Of a stretch of DNA of 64,000 nucleotides, positions 45,149 through 57,084 are shown piece after piece. The position numbers were made by a program, and so were the translations under genes. Below the pieces are notes generated by a model that saw only the letters and a list, made by a program, of their open reading frames with translations, was not told the DNA's origin and did not search any database. Position 1 is the first letter of the stretch, and every line of letters begins with the position of its first letter. Source of the DNA: Cristatella mucedo (lineage: Eukaryota > Bryozoa > Phylactolaemata > Cristatellidae); NCBI GenBank assembly GCA_009760855.2, contig WPIO01000080.1, positions 363,501 to 427,500 on the forward strand, in the 5' to 3' direction.

Positions 45149-45243
45149 TACCCATTGTGACACCTGCTCTTTTTGCACGTGCGACGCGCGAGCTGAGCGG
45201 CACACGACCAGCCCGCACGCTCAGCGCCATACTCACGAAATTA

Positions 45244-45443
45244 CAGGCAGTGCCTCCGAGCCAGATAAAGCCTCCGATCGCCCTCGTCCAGGTGCGTCTG
45301 CTGCTGCTGCTTCGGTAGCAGACACTAGCGACAACGACAACGACTGGGCAATTGTCGCGAATTCGTCGCCGATGCGAGCGAAGCTCGCACAGCATCGTGA
45401 CGAACGAGGGCCAAGTCGGCCAAGGTCGATCGATGAAAAGTGA
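45244..45443 (+). CDS. Candidate terminal exon of unknown gene
   Basis: Preceded by ATTACAG, which could be an acceptor, and open to TGA at 45441-45443. It encodes an acidic and Ala-rich segment with DTSDNDNDWAIV and a basic end. The composition is coding-like and the region lies between two large microsatellites. No domain recognised and no support other than the open frame. Confidence 0.25.
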
Positions 45444-45617
45444 GCGCGTTGGTTGTTTTTCGAGCGATCTTCATGCCATCGCTTAGCAACCGCGTTCGCC
45501 GCTAAGCCTCCGACGGGCGCCAAGTGACTCGTTCGGCACGGCGCTCAGCCCTGCCATCCGCTGGGTCAAACGGGGTGAAGCGACCAGAGCTGAAGAATGT
45601 CGGATCGTCAAAAGTGA

Positions 45618-46095
<478 letters not shown>

Positions 46096-46099
46096 CAAC

Positions 46100-47480
46100 T
46101 TCCAGTTCCGCCACAGGGCGAAGCAAGGAGCACCCACCTGCTATATACACTCCACTCTCTTTAGCAAGTCTCAGCGCCAGTTCTATTAAGGATTCGCCTT
46201 CTTTTTGAAACGGTAACTTCCTATTAGATAAAAAGAATCTTTCACAGCGTCTAGCTTAGCAAAGGCAATCGAATGCTCAAGCATCGCACTACTGCAGCTG
46301 CCATTGATTCGGTGAACGGGGCAGCTACTGTCAGAGCTGTGCACGCTGGCAGTGGGCATTCTACCGCATCGGGTCAGAGCTGCAGACAATCCGGTCGGGC
46401 TGCATTGACTTCCGTCGCTCGCTCGTCTCGCTCATTTTCTCGTCCTTCTCGAGGGAGTCGTCACGTGTCGAGCTGCCTCTCCTTTCAGCCGCCATGTCTC
46501 GTCGGCTGCTATCGGCCCCAGCCATATAGACACTCGTCGAGCTTCGGTGCGATCGAATTGAGAAAGTTTACTACAGCAGTGGGCACGGCAAACGTACGCA
46601 ACGAAAACACTTCCTAGCTAAAATTAGAGTTGCTTGAGTCAGTTGGTCGGCGATGCAATACACAAATTCGGGCTTATTACTGGGAGCACATGTTTTCCGC
46701 GACTGATTCTGATCCAATGTCTAGGGCTCTTCAATATTAAATTTCATACGATTGTTTACTATACGTGTTTATGTACCTATGCACGCATATGGATGCATAT
46801 GCATGCAATTTTGTGAGCTCGATGCTTGATTTGGCTCCTGCCCATAGTGCATGTTCGGTTGCAGGCATTTGCAACAGCATGCACTCAATACGAATCGGTA
46901 GGCATCGACCGCTAGCCAAAGTCGTTCCAGCCTAATAATAAGAATAGTATTTTCAGGCCGTGTCTTTTTTCGTCTTCGGAAAAGCCCGACTGGCCCGCCA
47001 TCCAGCTCAATCGAAGAAGGTCGGCTGCCCCAGGGATACGATGGCGGCCACCGCCGCCGGGCTTGGCGCTTGATGCTATTGGATTTTTAGCCTAACGCTA
47101 GCGATTACGCTTACCAAATTTGAACGGCTGGCACTGGCAGCACCCCACAGTTACCAAGATGCGACTCCAGCGATGTGAGCGCCTCTGGAGGTAACTCGTG
47201 ACTTAGCTCTACGTCACAAAGGCAAAACGAGCTTGGGCGTGTACTTGCTGTCCCTTTCAAACGCTACAAAGGAAAAGCCACTTTCGTTCAATCCTAAATT
47301 AAATTAGCATAGTAATGCTCAGTTTCCCTGTGTTGATTGTATAAAAAATTCGGACCACGGCATACGAGCATCAATCTGTACATACAAAGTATTCGAGAAA
47401 TAAGAAACTTCATGACAGAAGCTGGTCAGCACGGGTGTTTTTAAGCTAAATACATTTACAATAACTATGAGGGGCTTTAA
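46100..47480. other. Single-copy region, no gene recognised
   Basis: An open frame at 46273-46617 (114 codons, Ser/Arg-rich) has no recognised domain. Sequence is otherwise unremarkable. Confidence 0.4.
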
Positions 47481-47489
47481 ATAATAAAT

Positions 47490-47622
47490 ATAATTCATTT
47501 GTATTGCACCATAAGAGAACCTAATCTCTCTTCACACGCTTCACATATGCCACGGGACTGTGGTCCACGACATTGGCCAGACCTCGGTCAGGGCGAACAC
47601 CTTAACCACCGGGTCAGTAGTC
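47490..47622 (-). mobile_element. SINE A copy, diverged
   Basis: Minus-strand SINE with A-box region near the right end (GTGGTTAAGGTG) and the LINE-like tail at the left (AAGAGAGATTAGGTTCTC). Confidence 0.65.
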
Positions 47623-47741
47623 GGTTTCCTCCAAATACGACAGACTGGCCAGTAGGCGAGGTGCTTGATTTAATCATTTGCATACCTCTAATCGCGTAAT
47701 AAAACCTTTCGTAGGCGCGGCTCTGGACTAAATTGAGGTTA

Positions 47742-48505
47742 TAATAATAATAATAATATTGCACTTGATAAAGTGCCCTCAGAGAACTTAATCTCTTTCT
47801 AGGCGCTTTACATTTGCTGCAAAGTGATACGCAATAGAATAGTAAGTAAAATCATGCTTGAAAAACAAACAAAATGAATAACATGGTTAGGGGTTACATG
47901 CACTGGGTCAGCATGCAAATGTGGTTAGTGGCAGCATGAACAGTGTCAGCACGCATAAGCACATCGAGGACGAATCACAAGGACCCACTAAATGCTGTCC
48001 TAAATAGGTATGTTTTTAAGTTTCTTTTAAATGTGGTCAGGTCAGGGGATGTTCTGATGCAGGTCGGGAGGGAGTTCCAGGCTGTGGGAGCATACGAGCT
48101 AAATGCACGGTCTCCAAAGGATTTAAGGTTTGTACGAGGTATTTCTAGACTGTTGGATTCCGAAAAGCGAGTGGTACGATGCTTTGCCTGATGGGGTAGT
48201 ATATCTGAAAGGTAGGCTGGAGCCATAGAATGAAGAGACCTAAAAGTGAGCGACAAAACCTTGAAGTCAATCCGTTGCTTGACTGGTAGCCAGTGCAGGT
48301 CGGCGAGAAGTGGAGTAATGTGGCAACTGCGACGCTCACGACAGACAAGCCTAGCTGCAGAGTTTTGCACTAGCTGCAATCGCCTGATCGTACATGCTGG
48401 TAGGCCTGTAAGCAGTGAGTTGCAGAAGTCGAGACGAGATGTCACGAATGCATGGACCAACTTGGACGTGGTATCCTTATCTAAACAAGCCCTAATTTTA
48501 GCAAT
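47742..48505 (-). mobile_element. LINE A, 5'-truncated, young copy
   Basis: Tail (AAT)n at 47742-47760 and hairpin, 3' UTR, then an open C-terminal frame of 161 codons (48460-47975) very similar to the element at 14599-15999. Truncated just upstream of KLVHAFVTSRLDF. Confidence 0.88.
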
Positions 48506-49735
48506 TAGTAATAATAACGTATTTGTATTGCACCCTAGGATGACGAAATATCCTCGTAGGTTGTTTACATACGCCGTTAGTCAATCATATCACCATTGTT
48601 CGGCCTAGGGGTAAGGTGCTAACCTTTGACCAGCAAGGTCGTGGTCACGATATCTATGAATATATTTGTCGGGGGCATAGGAATATCTATGAATATATGT
48701 GTCGGGGCATATGAATATCTATGCGCCATTTCCGCTCCCTTTGCCACCGCTGGGGCAGGGCAAATGCCCCTTGATCTACCATTGGTTGATGGTAGTCGTT
48801 ACTAAACGCTCTCTCGAAAGTGGCAGCTGCTGTGCGACGCTCCGTTCGGTCAGCTGGTCCGCGTGACCATTGCCATTCGCCCTTTCCCTCTCCCTCCCTT
48901 TTCGCCGGCTGATCGCAAACTGTCAGCTCACTCGTAGCCTGCCAGTGTGCTGCCGTATAAGGTGCACGTGTGTCACTCCCACTGCACTAGCAACGAAAGT
49001 CACGTTCGTCGAACAACCGATCCGACTTAGTGGGTGCAACAGCAGCGGCAGCAGCAGGAGGAGGCTTGGAGTTTTTCGTTGCCGGCCGTTCTCTCCTCTC
49101 CATGGCGTCGTCCTTTTTGGTAGGCAGCTCAAGTAGAGGCTTGGTGCAGTGAACTCGAAAACTCTACTCTCACCCACGTGACCTCCCAAGCCTCCCCTTC
49201 AATGCTTGGAACTTTCTAGACTGCTTGCTGCTTCTATGCGACAGTGCGATTGATGACCTGCGATTTTTAACTAGGAACCTTATCTGATGTCGACTTGCTC
49301 AGGCCCGGACAGGTGGAGATAACTCGCGAACGGTAGCCGCAGCTGCAACAATTGAAGCGGTTCAGCATCCGTGGCTCAACGCATGTGCAGGCTCTTGTGG
49401 ACGTTTGCTATCAGAGCACTAATTTCAAAATGCAGAATGACCAAAGGCCAGCTAAGGCGGCACGCTGTGATCAGATGACAAGTCGCCGGAGTTATATCCA
49501 CCTGTCAGTATCTGGGTAAGTCAAGTCATACGCATTCCACCTGAGCCCTGGGTCGATGGTTTTAATTTAATTTAAGATTTAACTATGGGGCTTACCTCGC
49601 TACTTTTAGCTCTGCAATGAAACTGGTCTCGAATAGTCTGAGTTTCGCTAGAACATTGGGTCAGTTCCCCAGAGGTTGCAATGGTCTCGGTTCATGACTC
49701 AGTCCCGTGACCGACAATTTAGGTCTGTAGATTAA
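48506..49735. other. SINE-like relic and single-copy region
   Basis: 48590-48650 resembles a SINE head (CCTAGGGGTAAGGTGCTAACC, then CAAGGTCGTGG). ATATCTATGAATATAT is repeated at 48647-48720. The rest has no recognised gene. Confidence 0.4.
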
Positions 49736-49739
49736 CATT

Positions 49740-49880
49740 GTAGACACACAGACACAGACACACAGACACACACATACACAGACACACAGACACACACACA
49801 CACACGCAACACATACATACATATATGTAAATATATATATATATATGTATATATTTATACATATATATATGCATCGACAT
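49740..49880. repeat. (CA)n and (TA)n microsatellite
   Basis: ACACAG/ACACAC units passing into ATACAT and then TATATA. Confidence 0.93.
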
Positions 49881-51035
49881 ATATGTACATATAGCGGCCA
49901 TTTGGGCTATAATATGGAGTATCAATTATGAATGAATAGATTTGTCTAGCTATTCATATCGATGGCGCTCGCGTAGGTAATGAGCTAGCTAAAGTCAGAG
50001 CTTACGTCTCCCACGTGACTCGAGCCCGCGTGACTTGTCGGTTAGTGTCACGTGACTTCGAGTCAGCCTTCACCCCTAGCAGCCGTGTTTGGTGGCTGGC
50101 GCTTCTCCGTAGACCAAAATGGTGCAGACGACCATGGTGCAGACGACGAAGCACTGACGTAAGTTAACGTGGGCGAGCTGGAGAGAGTGGGCGCTGTACT
50201 TGCCGGCTACAGGCTGGGTTTGCACAACGAGTTCCGTCCCCATTCTTTCACTGTTTGCCTCGCTTCACTGCCACTACGAAAGAAGAAAGGTCGGCCGTTC
50301 AGGCCCACGCAACGGGGAAATTGCCTCTACGCCGAGCCCCCTTCCGCCAGCCTATCTGACAGCGAGCTCTCGCACCAGTTATCACTGTTTGCTGAGATCG
50401 CAACGTGCTCGCCACGCGTGCCATGGCTGCATTAGCATTAGAGCTGTCCCGCTCTCCAGTCCCCGTTGGCTGTGGTCGGTTGTGCACGTACTCCCTGCCG
50501 GCTGCGCACGCTGTGCATGCACTTATTCGCATTTATTTATTTTGTTTTATTGATGCATTTATTTATAATGAAAAGCGTGTCATTCTTCCTGTCGACCTAG
50601 CGAACTCTTGTCGTGACTCCTGTCCTGACCTCACCAACTTTTACCGCCTGCCTTGCTCCGTACTTTGACGCGTGTTTGTTTTTTATTTAGTTTTCGTATT
50701 GAGCTTGAACAATAGCATGCTGTAGTGGCCAGGCTCTTTAAGGCACATCATTTTTCGATGCTGGCAGCCTTTTTTGAGACTATAGTTAGCATCAGGAAGT
50801 TGCTCCGAAGCCACAAATTGTTGCCCGCAACCAGCACTTGTCAATAGCTCTAAATGTGTACGCGCATACGCGAGCATTTTCCGTTTCGCAATATCCCCAG
50901 GGAGCGCGTCTCTTTTAGTCCTGCGTGCCTTTAATGCTTACCTTTACGAGACTCAGTGGGTGGTACTAGCCAGGGTGTGGTCATAATTATTGTGTTTGAT
51001 TAAGCATGCATATCTTAGCATATAATCACGTCATT
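49881..51035. other. Single-copy region, no gene recognised
   Basis: Includes two CACGTG E-boxes (about 50013 and 50041, the second within TCACGTGA). Frames at 50169-50435 and 50405-50668 have no recognised domain. Confidence 0.4.
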
Positions 51036-51039
51036 AACT

Positions 51040-51118
51040 TTTGCTAATTTGTCATCACCCACATGGTTTTTATGACTTTGTGGAGTTATAGACGGATATA
51101 CATTACATTACATTACAT
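51040..51118 (+). mobile_element. LINE B terminal fragment
   Basis: CACCCACATGGTTTTTATGACTT through the (ACATT)n end. Confidence 0.7.
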
Positions 51119-51204
51119 CTCTTACAGCTAGTTGCGAAGAGCCTGCTTTGAAATTAGGTTCTTAAAAAGCACTATGCAAATGACGGATAACTATTGTCTT
51201 TGAT

Positions 51205-51470
51205 AATAATAGCAATTTTTGAAAAGCACCCGCGGAGAACTAATTTTTTCTTCAGGCACTTTAAATTTGTTGTAAATGAAGCATGATCGAACGGTTAGTG
51301 GTAGTATGCTCAATGATATTGAGCATAACATGGTTAGAGGTGACATGCACAAGGTAAGAGTGAAGTAGGGTTAGTGGCAGCATCCACAGTGTCAGCATGC
51401 TCAAGCGAGCAAAAGATGATTCACGTGGACCCACTTAAATGCTGCAATAAATAGTTGCACTTTCGCTTTT
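51205..51470 (-). mobile_element. Old LINE A 3' fragment
   Basis: Degenerate hairpin region and 3' UTR motifs (GACATGCACAAGGT, GTTAGTGGCAGC). Confidence 0.6.
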
Positions 51471-52054
51471 TTAAATAGATACAAAACATTCATCAGGAAC
51501 ACAATTTATTGAAAAATGTATTCGTTGATATGAGAACTTAAAAAGTAATCATAGGCATAAGTTATAATTACATTCTCACTCGCCCACGTACTGAAAAAAC
51601 TAAGGGGACATTGTGATACCTAATCCTAGAGACAGGGGGATTCCGGACTGTCAAAGTAAAGGTAAAAGAAGTTCATATGGACGACATGGTGTACATGGGT
51701 AAAATCGCAGTATAATTACACTGTCTGACGACTATTGGCTAATGGTCCCTATTTATGAATTATTTCATCTTTTATCTTCAAGCTGTCTTTCATCTTACAA
51801 GTGCAAGTCTTCCATCTTGTGAGTAGCCGTGCCAGGGTGCATAGCTCTGCCATCGCTGAAGCCGTCCTTCGTTTCAGGGTCACGTGTTTTCATCGCAAGC
51901 AATCGGCTCTTTAATTCGCAATCCTATGCTCTGCATGGCTGCAGGAATTAGAGAGATAATCGCCATGCTCGGGTGCTACGGCTTTTCACTCTTTCTAAAA
52001 AGAGAAAGAGAAGCATTGCAAGTGATCTGGTGGATAGATTGGCTAATAATAAAA

Positions 52055-52460
52055 ATAATAATAACACACTTGATAAAGCACCGTCGGAGAACTCAATTTT
52101 TTATAGGCGATTTACAATCGCTGCAAAGAAAGCATGATTGAATGGTTAGGAGTGGCATGCTCAATAAATAACAAGAATAACGTGGTTAGGGGATGACATG
52201 CACAAGTTCAGAATGCAAGTGTGGTTAGTGGCAGCATGCACAGTGGCAGCATGCCCAGTGGCAGCACGCAGGAGCACATAAAAGGAAATATCGCAGGGAC
52301 CCACTAAATGCTTCGAAAAAAATGTGCGTTTTTAGTTTCTTTTCTAATATGGACAAGTCAGGAGATTTCGTGACGCATTTCTTTGAGAGCGTGCGAACTA
52401 ACGGTTCAGCATACAGAGAATTCGAGATTTGCACGAGGTTCTAGGCACTTTAAAAATGCT
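52055..52460 (-). mobile_element. Old LINE A 3' fragment (Z3)
   Basis: Counterpart of 7905-8345. Confidence 0.65.
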
Positions 52461-53044
52461 GTATAGAGAGCATTACCAAGTGATTGCTTGGCGTAGCATC
52501 AGCAAGCAGCATCCATAGTGTAAGCAGGTACATGCACGCGAAGAACGTATCGCAAAAACCCACCAAGGACTTGGTTTGCCCATCGAAATACATAAGTTAT
52601 AGCATTACATCGCTGCCAGTGACAGGCGTCGCCTACATGTAGGCAAAACTGGGTGAGGCGGCAAGCATGGTGCACTCACTCGATGCAGCAGCACGCATTT
52701 TACTGTAAAGGCCCAAGTAAAAGGCTAAATTCGGCTGATTGAGTACTGAATCAGTCATTGGTCATAATAATAATAACAATACTAATAAAAAAATGATGAT
52801 ACTAATACATTTGTACATTGTCCCGAGATCTTAATCTCTTTATAGGCATTTACATTGCTGCAAAGGAAGCATGTTCATACGGTTAGTAATAGCATGCACA
52901 ACGTCAACAAGACAAGGATAGTCTGATTAGAGGTGACACGCAACTGATCATCATGCAAAGATGGCTAGTAGCAGCACGTGCAGCTGCGTCAGCATGCATA
53001 GATACAACGCATCAACAGAGGCGCTGATCGATGACCATAGAGTA

Positions 53045-53160
53045 AAACTCCTTAGTGCGGTGGCAGCTTACAATTCATTAGTTCGGTAGCAGTGTACAAT
53101 TCATTAGTTCGGTAGCAGCGTACAATTCATTAGTTCGGTAGCAGTGTACAAATCATTACT
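53045..53160. repeat. 28-bp tandem repeat (TTAGTTCGGTAGCAG type)
   Basis: About four units of TTAGTTCGGTAGCAGTGTAC plus AATTCA. Z1 and Z2 have about three shorter units at 8948-9010 and 18607-18668. Confidence 0.85.
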
Positions 53161-53318
53161 TATCCCTAACCATATTATTCATTTCGTTTGTTTTTTCAAG
53201 CATGATTTTACTTACCATTCAATTGCATTTCACTTTACAGCAAATGTAAAGCGCCTAGAGAGAGATTAAGTTCTCTGAGGGCGCTTTATCAAGTGAATTA
53301 TTATTATTATTACTTCAG
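53161..53318 (+). mobile_element. LINE A tail insertion in Z3
   Basis: Very short 5'-truncated LINE A (3' UTR end, hairpin and ATT tail) inside the 28-bp tandem repeat. ATTACTT at both ends is a possible target-site duplication. Confidence 0.8.
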
Positions 53319-53430
53319 TGGCAGCGTACAATTCATTAGTTCGGTAGTGAAAGAAGCACCCGCCCATCACTGATCTCCGACGGCCAGTCCTAAGCAACGG
53401 TGACCAATTTTGAAATTGAATCCCTGCCAA

Positions 53431-53941
53431 GTAGACGATAGAGGCGACGGATGCGGCAAAAACAATGACTGAAACGGCCACGACGACAACGGGCGTTATT
53501 ACGAGAGCCGCTACGAAATTGGCAGAGGCCGTGGCGTCGATGGAGCTGGCGACGTCGTCCCCCAGCGACAATGCCAGCCACGATGACCAGGATCAAAAAA
53601 CCAAACTTGTTCGAGTTTGATGTGTTCGGGGGCATTTGAAGGACGAACTTAAGTAAGTGGCAGCCGACATGAAAAATGAGCTGGCAGTTATCCCGGGTGA
53701 TCTGACTAGTCAGTTGCTGCCTCTGAATGTAAGCAACACTAAATCATTCAAAGCGGCCTTACGAGAATATTGGACCAAAGGATGATGGGCCAGTCGGGTG
53801 ACAATCTGGCACGGAGGAATCACGAATCTGGCACGCAAGCAGGAAGAATCAAGAAGCCATCCACTGGTCAGGTCTATGAGTGAGTGATGAAGGCCTGGAG
53901 CAGAATAAAGCCAGAGATTATAGTCAGAGCTTTCAAGAAGA
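53431..53941 (+). pseudogene. Insertion with broken pogo/Tigger-type DDE transposase end
   Basis: Insertion absent from Z1 and Z2. From about 53605 the plus strand encodes a C-terminal DDE_1-family segment: GHLKDELK, then VIPGDLTSQLLPLNVS, then KSFKAALREYW, and near the right end AWSRIKPEIIVRAFKK. This order matches pogo/Tigger/CENP-B-like transposases. Stops interrupt it (for example at about 53656, 53782 and 53880), and a gap or frameshift separates the last two motifs. The N-terminal DNA-binding part and first catalytic residues are missing. 53440-53600 is an open stretch of unknown origin. Dead copy. Confidence 0.7.
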
Positions 53942-54365
53942 AATACAGTTGCAAAATGTCGGCCGCGACGCGAGCGGTCTGACTGCAAACGGACCATGTT
54001 CCTGCTTCGAGCGCGTAATTCCCGCATAACATTGGCCGAGAGAGCTATGTCGCTATCTTGGAGCGAGTTGCCAGTAGTGAACGCCTCGCTCCGGTAGAGC
54101 TATTGTCGAAAAAGCACTCAACTAAGTAGCTCGCCGTTAGACCACGTATGCTGACTTTACAGGGCGAGCGCAACAGAAGTAAAGTAAAAGTGGACTTGCT
54201 GGAAGCGCCGGCCGAGACTGCCGCGGGCGGTGGCGGCGCTACCCGACATGGCCGGTTCGCTCAGCACCTAGCAGCAGCGCTAACGAACGGCACTGGCAAA
54301 GCTTCCTTGTCTCTTACCTTCGCGCCGTCCGGACCCTCCCGCTTGGTGCCGTCCTCCGGCTCCGA

Positions 54366-54836
54366 CTAGAGCCACTGTGGCAGCTGCTGCGGCTGCAGCT
54401 GCTGCGGCTGGCTATATCTGACAGGGAGCTCGTGCGAGCGGTAGCACCGGGCTCCATACTTGCAGTTGCCGATCACGTAGTAAGCGCAGACGTGCCAGTA
54501 CCTACACGGCTCTCTAGTCACCTGTTCTCTGAGGCAGCCGAGCCCGTTGTAGTATTTGCACACCGTCGACTCCTGTTATACATACGCAGGCGCACCAAGA
54601 TGTAGAGAATTCCGTTTCGCGAGCAGCCCCGCTAAGCACAAAAGACGAGCTGACCGCCAAAAGTGATGGCCAAAAGCTCCGCCGCCGCCATGTGCAGCAC
54701 GGATGCCGTTATGCAGCACAAGCAGCAGGATGCGCTTAGCCCAAAGCCTGCTTCTTACCGAGAACGGAAGCTGGACGACATTTCGGGGCATCGCAACTGT
54801 CCAGCAGCTCGGAGGGAACGGAGTCCAGTATGCCAT
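54366..54836 (-). CDS. CCCH zinc-finger gene, diverged copy Z3 with shorter tail
   Basis: Exon 1 54836-54759 (26 codons, GTAAGA donor) and exon 2 starting at 54572 (AACAG acceptor), phase 0 as in Z1 and Z2. Both CCCH fingers keep all ligands. The Gln/Pro-rich tail reaches a TAG at 54366-54368, giving about 95 residues. Past this stop, sequence similar to the Z1/Z2 tail continues (GTKREGPDGAK), so the stop is either a truncating mutation or a tolerated shortening. The Z1/Z2 donor after VPF is changed to GTTAGC here. Preservation of the fingers in the most diverged copy favours function. Confidence 0.55.
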
Positions 54837-54924
54837 GTCTGTATCTCCTGCTTCTACGACTAGTGGGGTTTACCTCACTTGCTATCAAGTGTAAGGACAC
54901 CAGTGGAGCGTTTCATTGTGGGTC

Positions 54925-54932
54925 TTTATATA
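54925..54932 (-). promoter_or_regulatory. TATA element of CCCH gene Z3
   Basis: TATATAAA on the minus strand, in an expanded AT-rich stretch (54930-54985), at a similar distance from the ATG as in Z1 and Z2. Confidence 0.5.
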
Positions 54933-55024
54933 AACAAATAAATATAAATAAATAAACATATAAATATATAAAAATATATATACACGGCTTTCAGCAATAA
55001 ATCGCACCATAAATAGTCCCAATA

Positions 55025-56284
55025 AATGGAATCGCTCGAATAAATGGCTTTGATGCTGCGACCAGCCCCTAAAAGCTTTCAAGCGCCTTCGTGCAGGATG
55101 CTTATTTGCCTGCTTAATCTTCGTAAACTCAAAAAGAGAGACATTTCTCGCTCAATCTTGACGAGGTTAATGTTCATGTCAATAAGCGATAATAAGTCCT
55201 AAATCCATCAACGGGCTTCAGTGTCGATCGGATCGGAGAGGCACTATCGGCGATCTTGTCCCTGCAGGCGAAGCGCCCATGTTACGCAGCAGGCACTGCA
55301 GCTGCAGCAGCCCTGCTAAAGGCACCCCCGATTGCATAGTGTGATTCTGCCTTCAACTTCGACGCACTGCAATTCCTCGCCTGTGGGACTCGGCATGGCC
55401 GGTGGCCCGAAGTTGGGCACGATTTGCCCGCCATTAGTTATTTGGATACCGTTAGCTCTGGAGGAGTCGTACGTGAGGCATTTGGAAAGCAAACGCCGTA
55501 GCGTAACGTATATAACGGCTTGGCGATCTAGAGCAGAGGGTTTAGACGGGTAGTGGTCATCGAGTGCGAATTCCGAGTTGCTGCTTCCCTGTGCATCTAC
55601 TTTTTAGCGAGGCTGCCTCAGGATCCGGGGTGCCATTTGCATCGAGGCTGCAGGCTCGAGTGATTGGGCTAGTGCAACTACGAGGCTGCCACTGCTCATA
55701 CGAGACTGTCAGCAAGTGACAGCAGGGCTTAGTTCGGCGGCCAGTCGGGCCGAAAGCTGCCGAGCACCAGGATCGAACTACCGAGACCGGAAATTACACT
55801 GGGAAGGCCAAAGTGCAGCCGAGCAAAGAGTTGCAGCTGACCGACCCGACAACCCTCAAAGCTGCGGACCGTCTCCGTGAAAGCACGCGTGAGTGCACAA
55901 CGCCCGCGTGGACGCGTTTTTTCTGCGTTTTATTGACGACCGTCGGTCGCTGACAATTGACGGTCGCTCGGGTAAAGTTTACGGGCACAGAGACTCCCTT
56001 CTCCTACTGGTCAACATCGATCGCTTCCAATCTATGATCGACAGCCCACATCGATCGCTGACAATTGACTCCTCCTCGCGATTTTAAGAGCAGGCGATGG
56101 ATTTAGGGGAGGAGTAACGGAAGGGAGGGGAGCTGCCGATAGCTAGGCTGCTCTAGGTTCGAACGCAACAGCAGCACCACACCGTGAGATACCCTAGGAA
56201 GTTATGCGATGGAAATCTTGAGTGGGCGCTGAGAGCATTCATTCAAGGAAGGCGACCAAGGCTGAATGAAGCGTACGCGTCGAG
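55025..56284. other. Z3 flank shared with Z2, plus extra sequence
   Basis: Similar to 19790-20560. 55550-55980 has no counterpart in Z2 and no recognised content. Confidence 0.45.
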
Positions 56285-56464
56285 ATCTAAAAAAAATGCT
56301 AGCTGATTTAACAGTCTCGTTTTGTATAGCGACAGAAGAGCCTTTATGGCTATCACCACCGCTTGCAGTGGCGATATATATTATCGCCCGCCGCAGGATT
56401 CGAATCCACGACCTCGGGGCCGAGGTCGTGAAAAGCAACCACCTTACCTACTGAGCCATTACGG
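56285..56464 (-). mobile_element. SINE B, full-length copy
   Basis: Minus-strand tRNA-derived SINE of about 180 bp. A box TGGCTCAGTAGGTAAGG and B box GGATTCGAATCC are intact, then body GCCATAAAGGCTCTTCTG and tail AATCAGCTAGCATTTTTTTT. Z2 has the uninterrupted site at about 20580-20600. CTAAA at both edges may be a short target-site duplication. Confidence 0.88.
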
Positions 56465-57084
56465 CTAAAGTCTGAAGCCAAGAGCTGGCTAACCACGGAT
56501 TTGATAACAGCCTCACCGTAGTTGCTGCTACATACGCTTGGCAAAAATCGCTGTCAGAAAATAAATAATAATAATAATAACGAATTAGTAGGGCGCCCTC
56601 GGAGAACCAATTCTCTTTCTTAGCGCCCTGCAGATAATCCTAGCGAGCATTTCAAAATGAATGGCGGTAAAATCCTCAAGCAGCAGGCATAGCGTAAGCA
56701 GCTACATGCACACGAAGGACAAATCACAGAGAACCACCAAATATGCCAAGCTTCCAGAAATATTTAAAGTCCAGATGACTGTCGCCGCAATCCAAGTTTC
56801 AGCTACTGACTGTTAAACATTATCGAGCCATAGTGCTGCATCGTGTTGTATCTGCTATTGCATCCGTGTTATATCTGTGCTCTTGTATCTGTTTTGGGCC
56901 GTATAGTGGTGCATCCCAGTCAGAGCTGGCAATCATCGATCGCTGAGAGTTTCTGACCTAGTCATAATAAATTGACCGGGCGTTGTATGCATTTACATTT
57001 GAACGGCTGGGCCTTTTTGTAAGGAACGATCAGTTTTGCCACCGCTGGCAATTTCCATGCAACTAGAATTCGAATAAGAATAAT

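Larger units (their letters stand above)
51540..57080. repeat. Duplicated unit Z, copy Z3
   Basis: Diverged third copy: 51540-51745 matches 12135-12340; 51780-55000 matches Z1 and Z2; 55025-57070 matches the right part of Z2. It lacks the LINEs of Z2 at 20877 and 21710, and has its own insertions at 53161, 53431 and 56285. Confidence 0.8.

Noticed and set aside
44985-45160. Ser/Leu- and Arg/Glu-rich open frames over CT/GA arrays (also 32.7-33.4, 41.1-42.0, 45.5-46.2 kb)
   Set aside because: Open only because dinucleotide repeats lack stops. Present in several phases on both strands.
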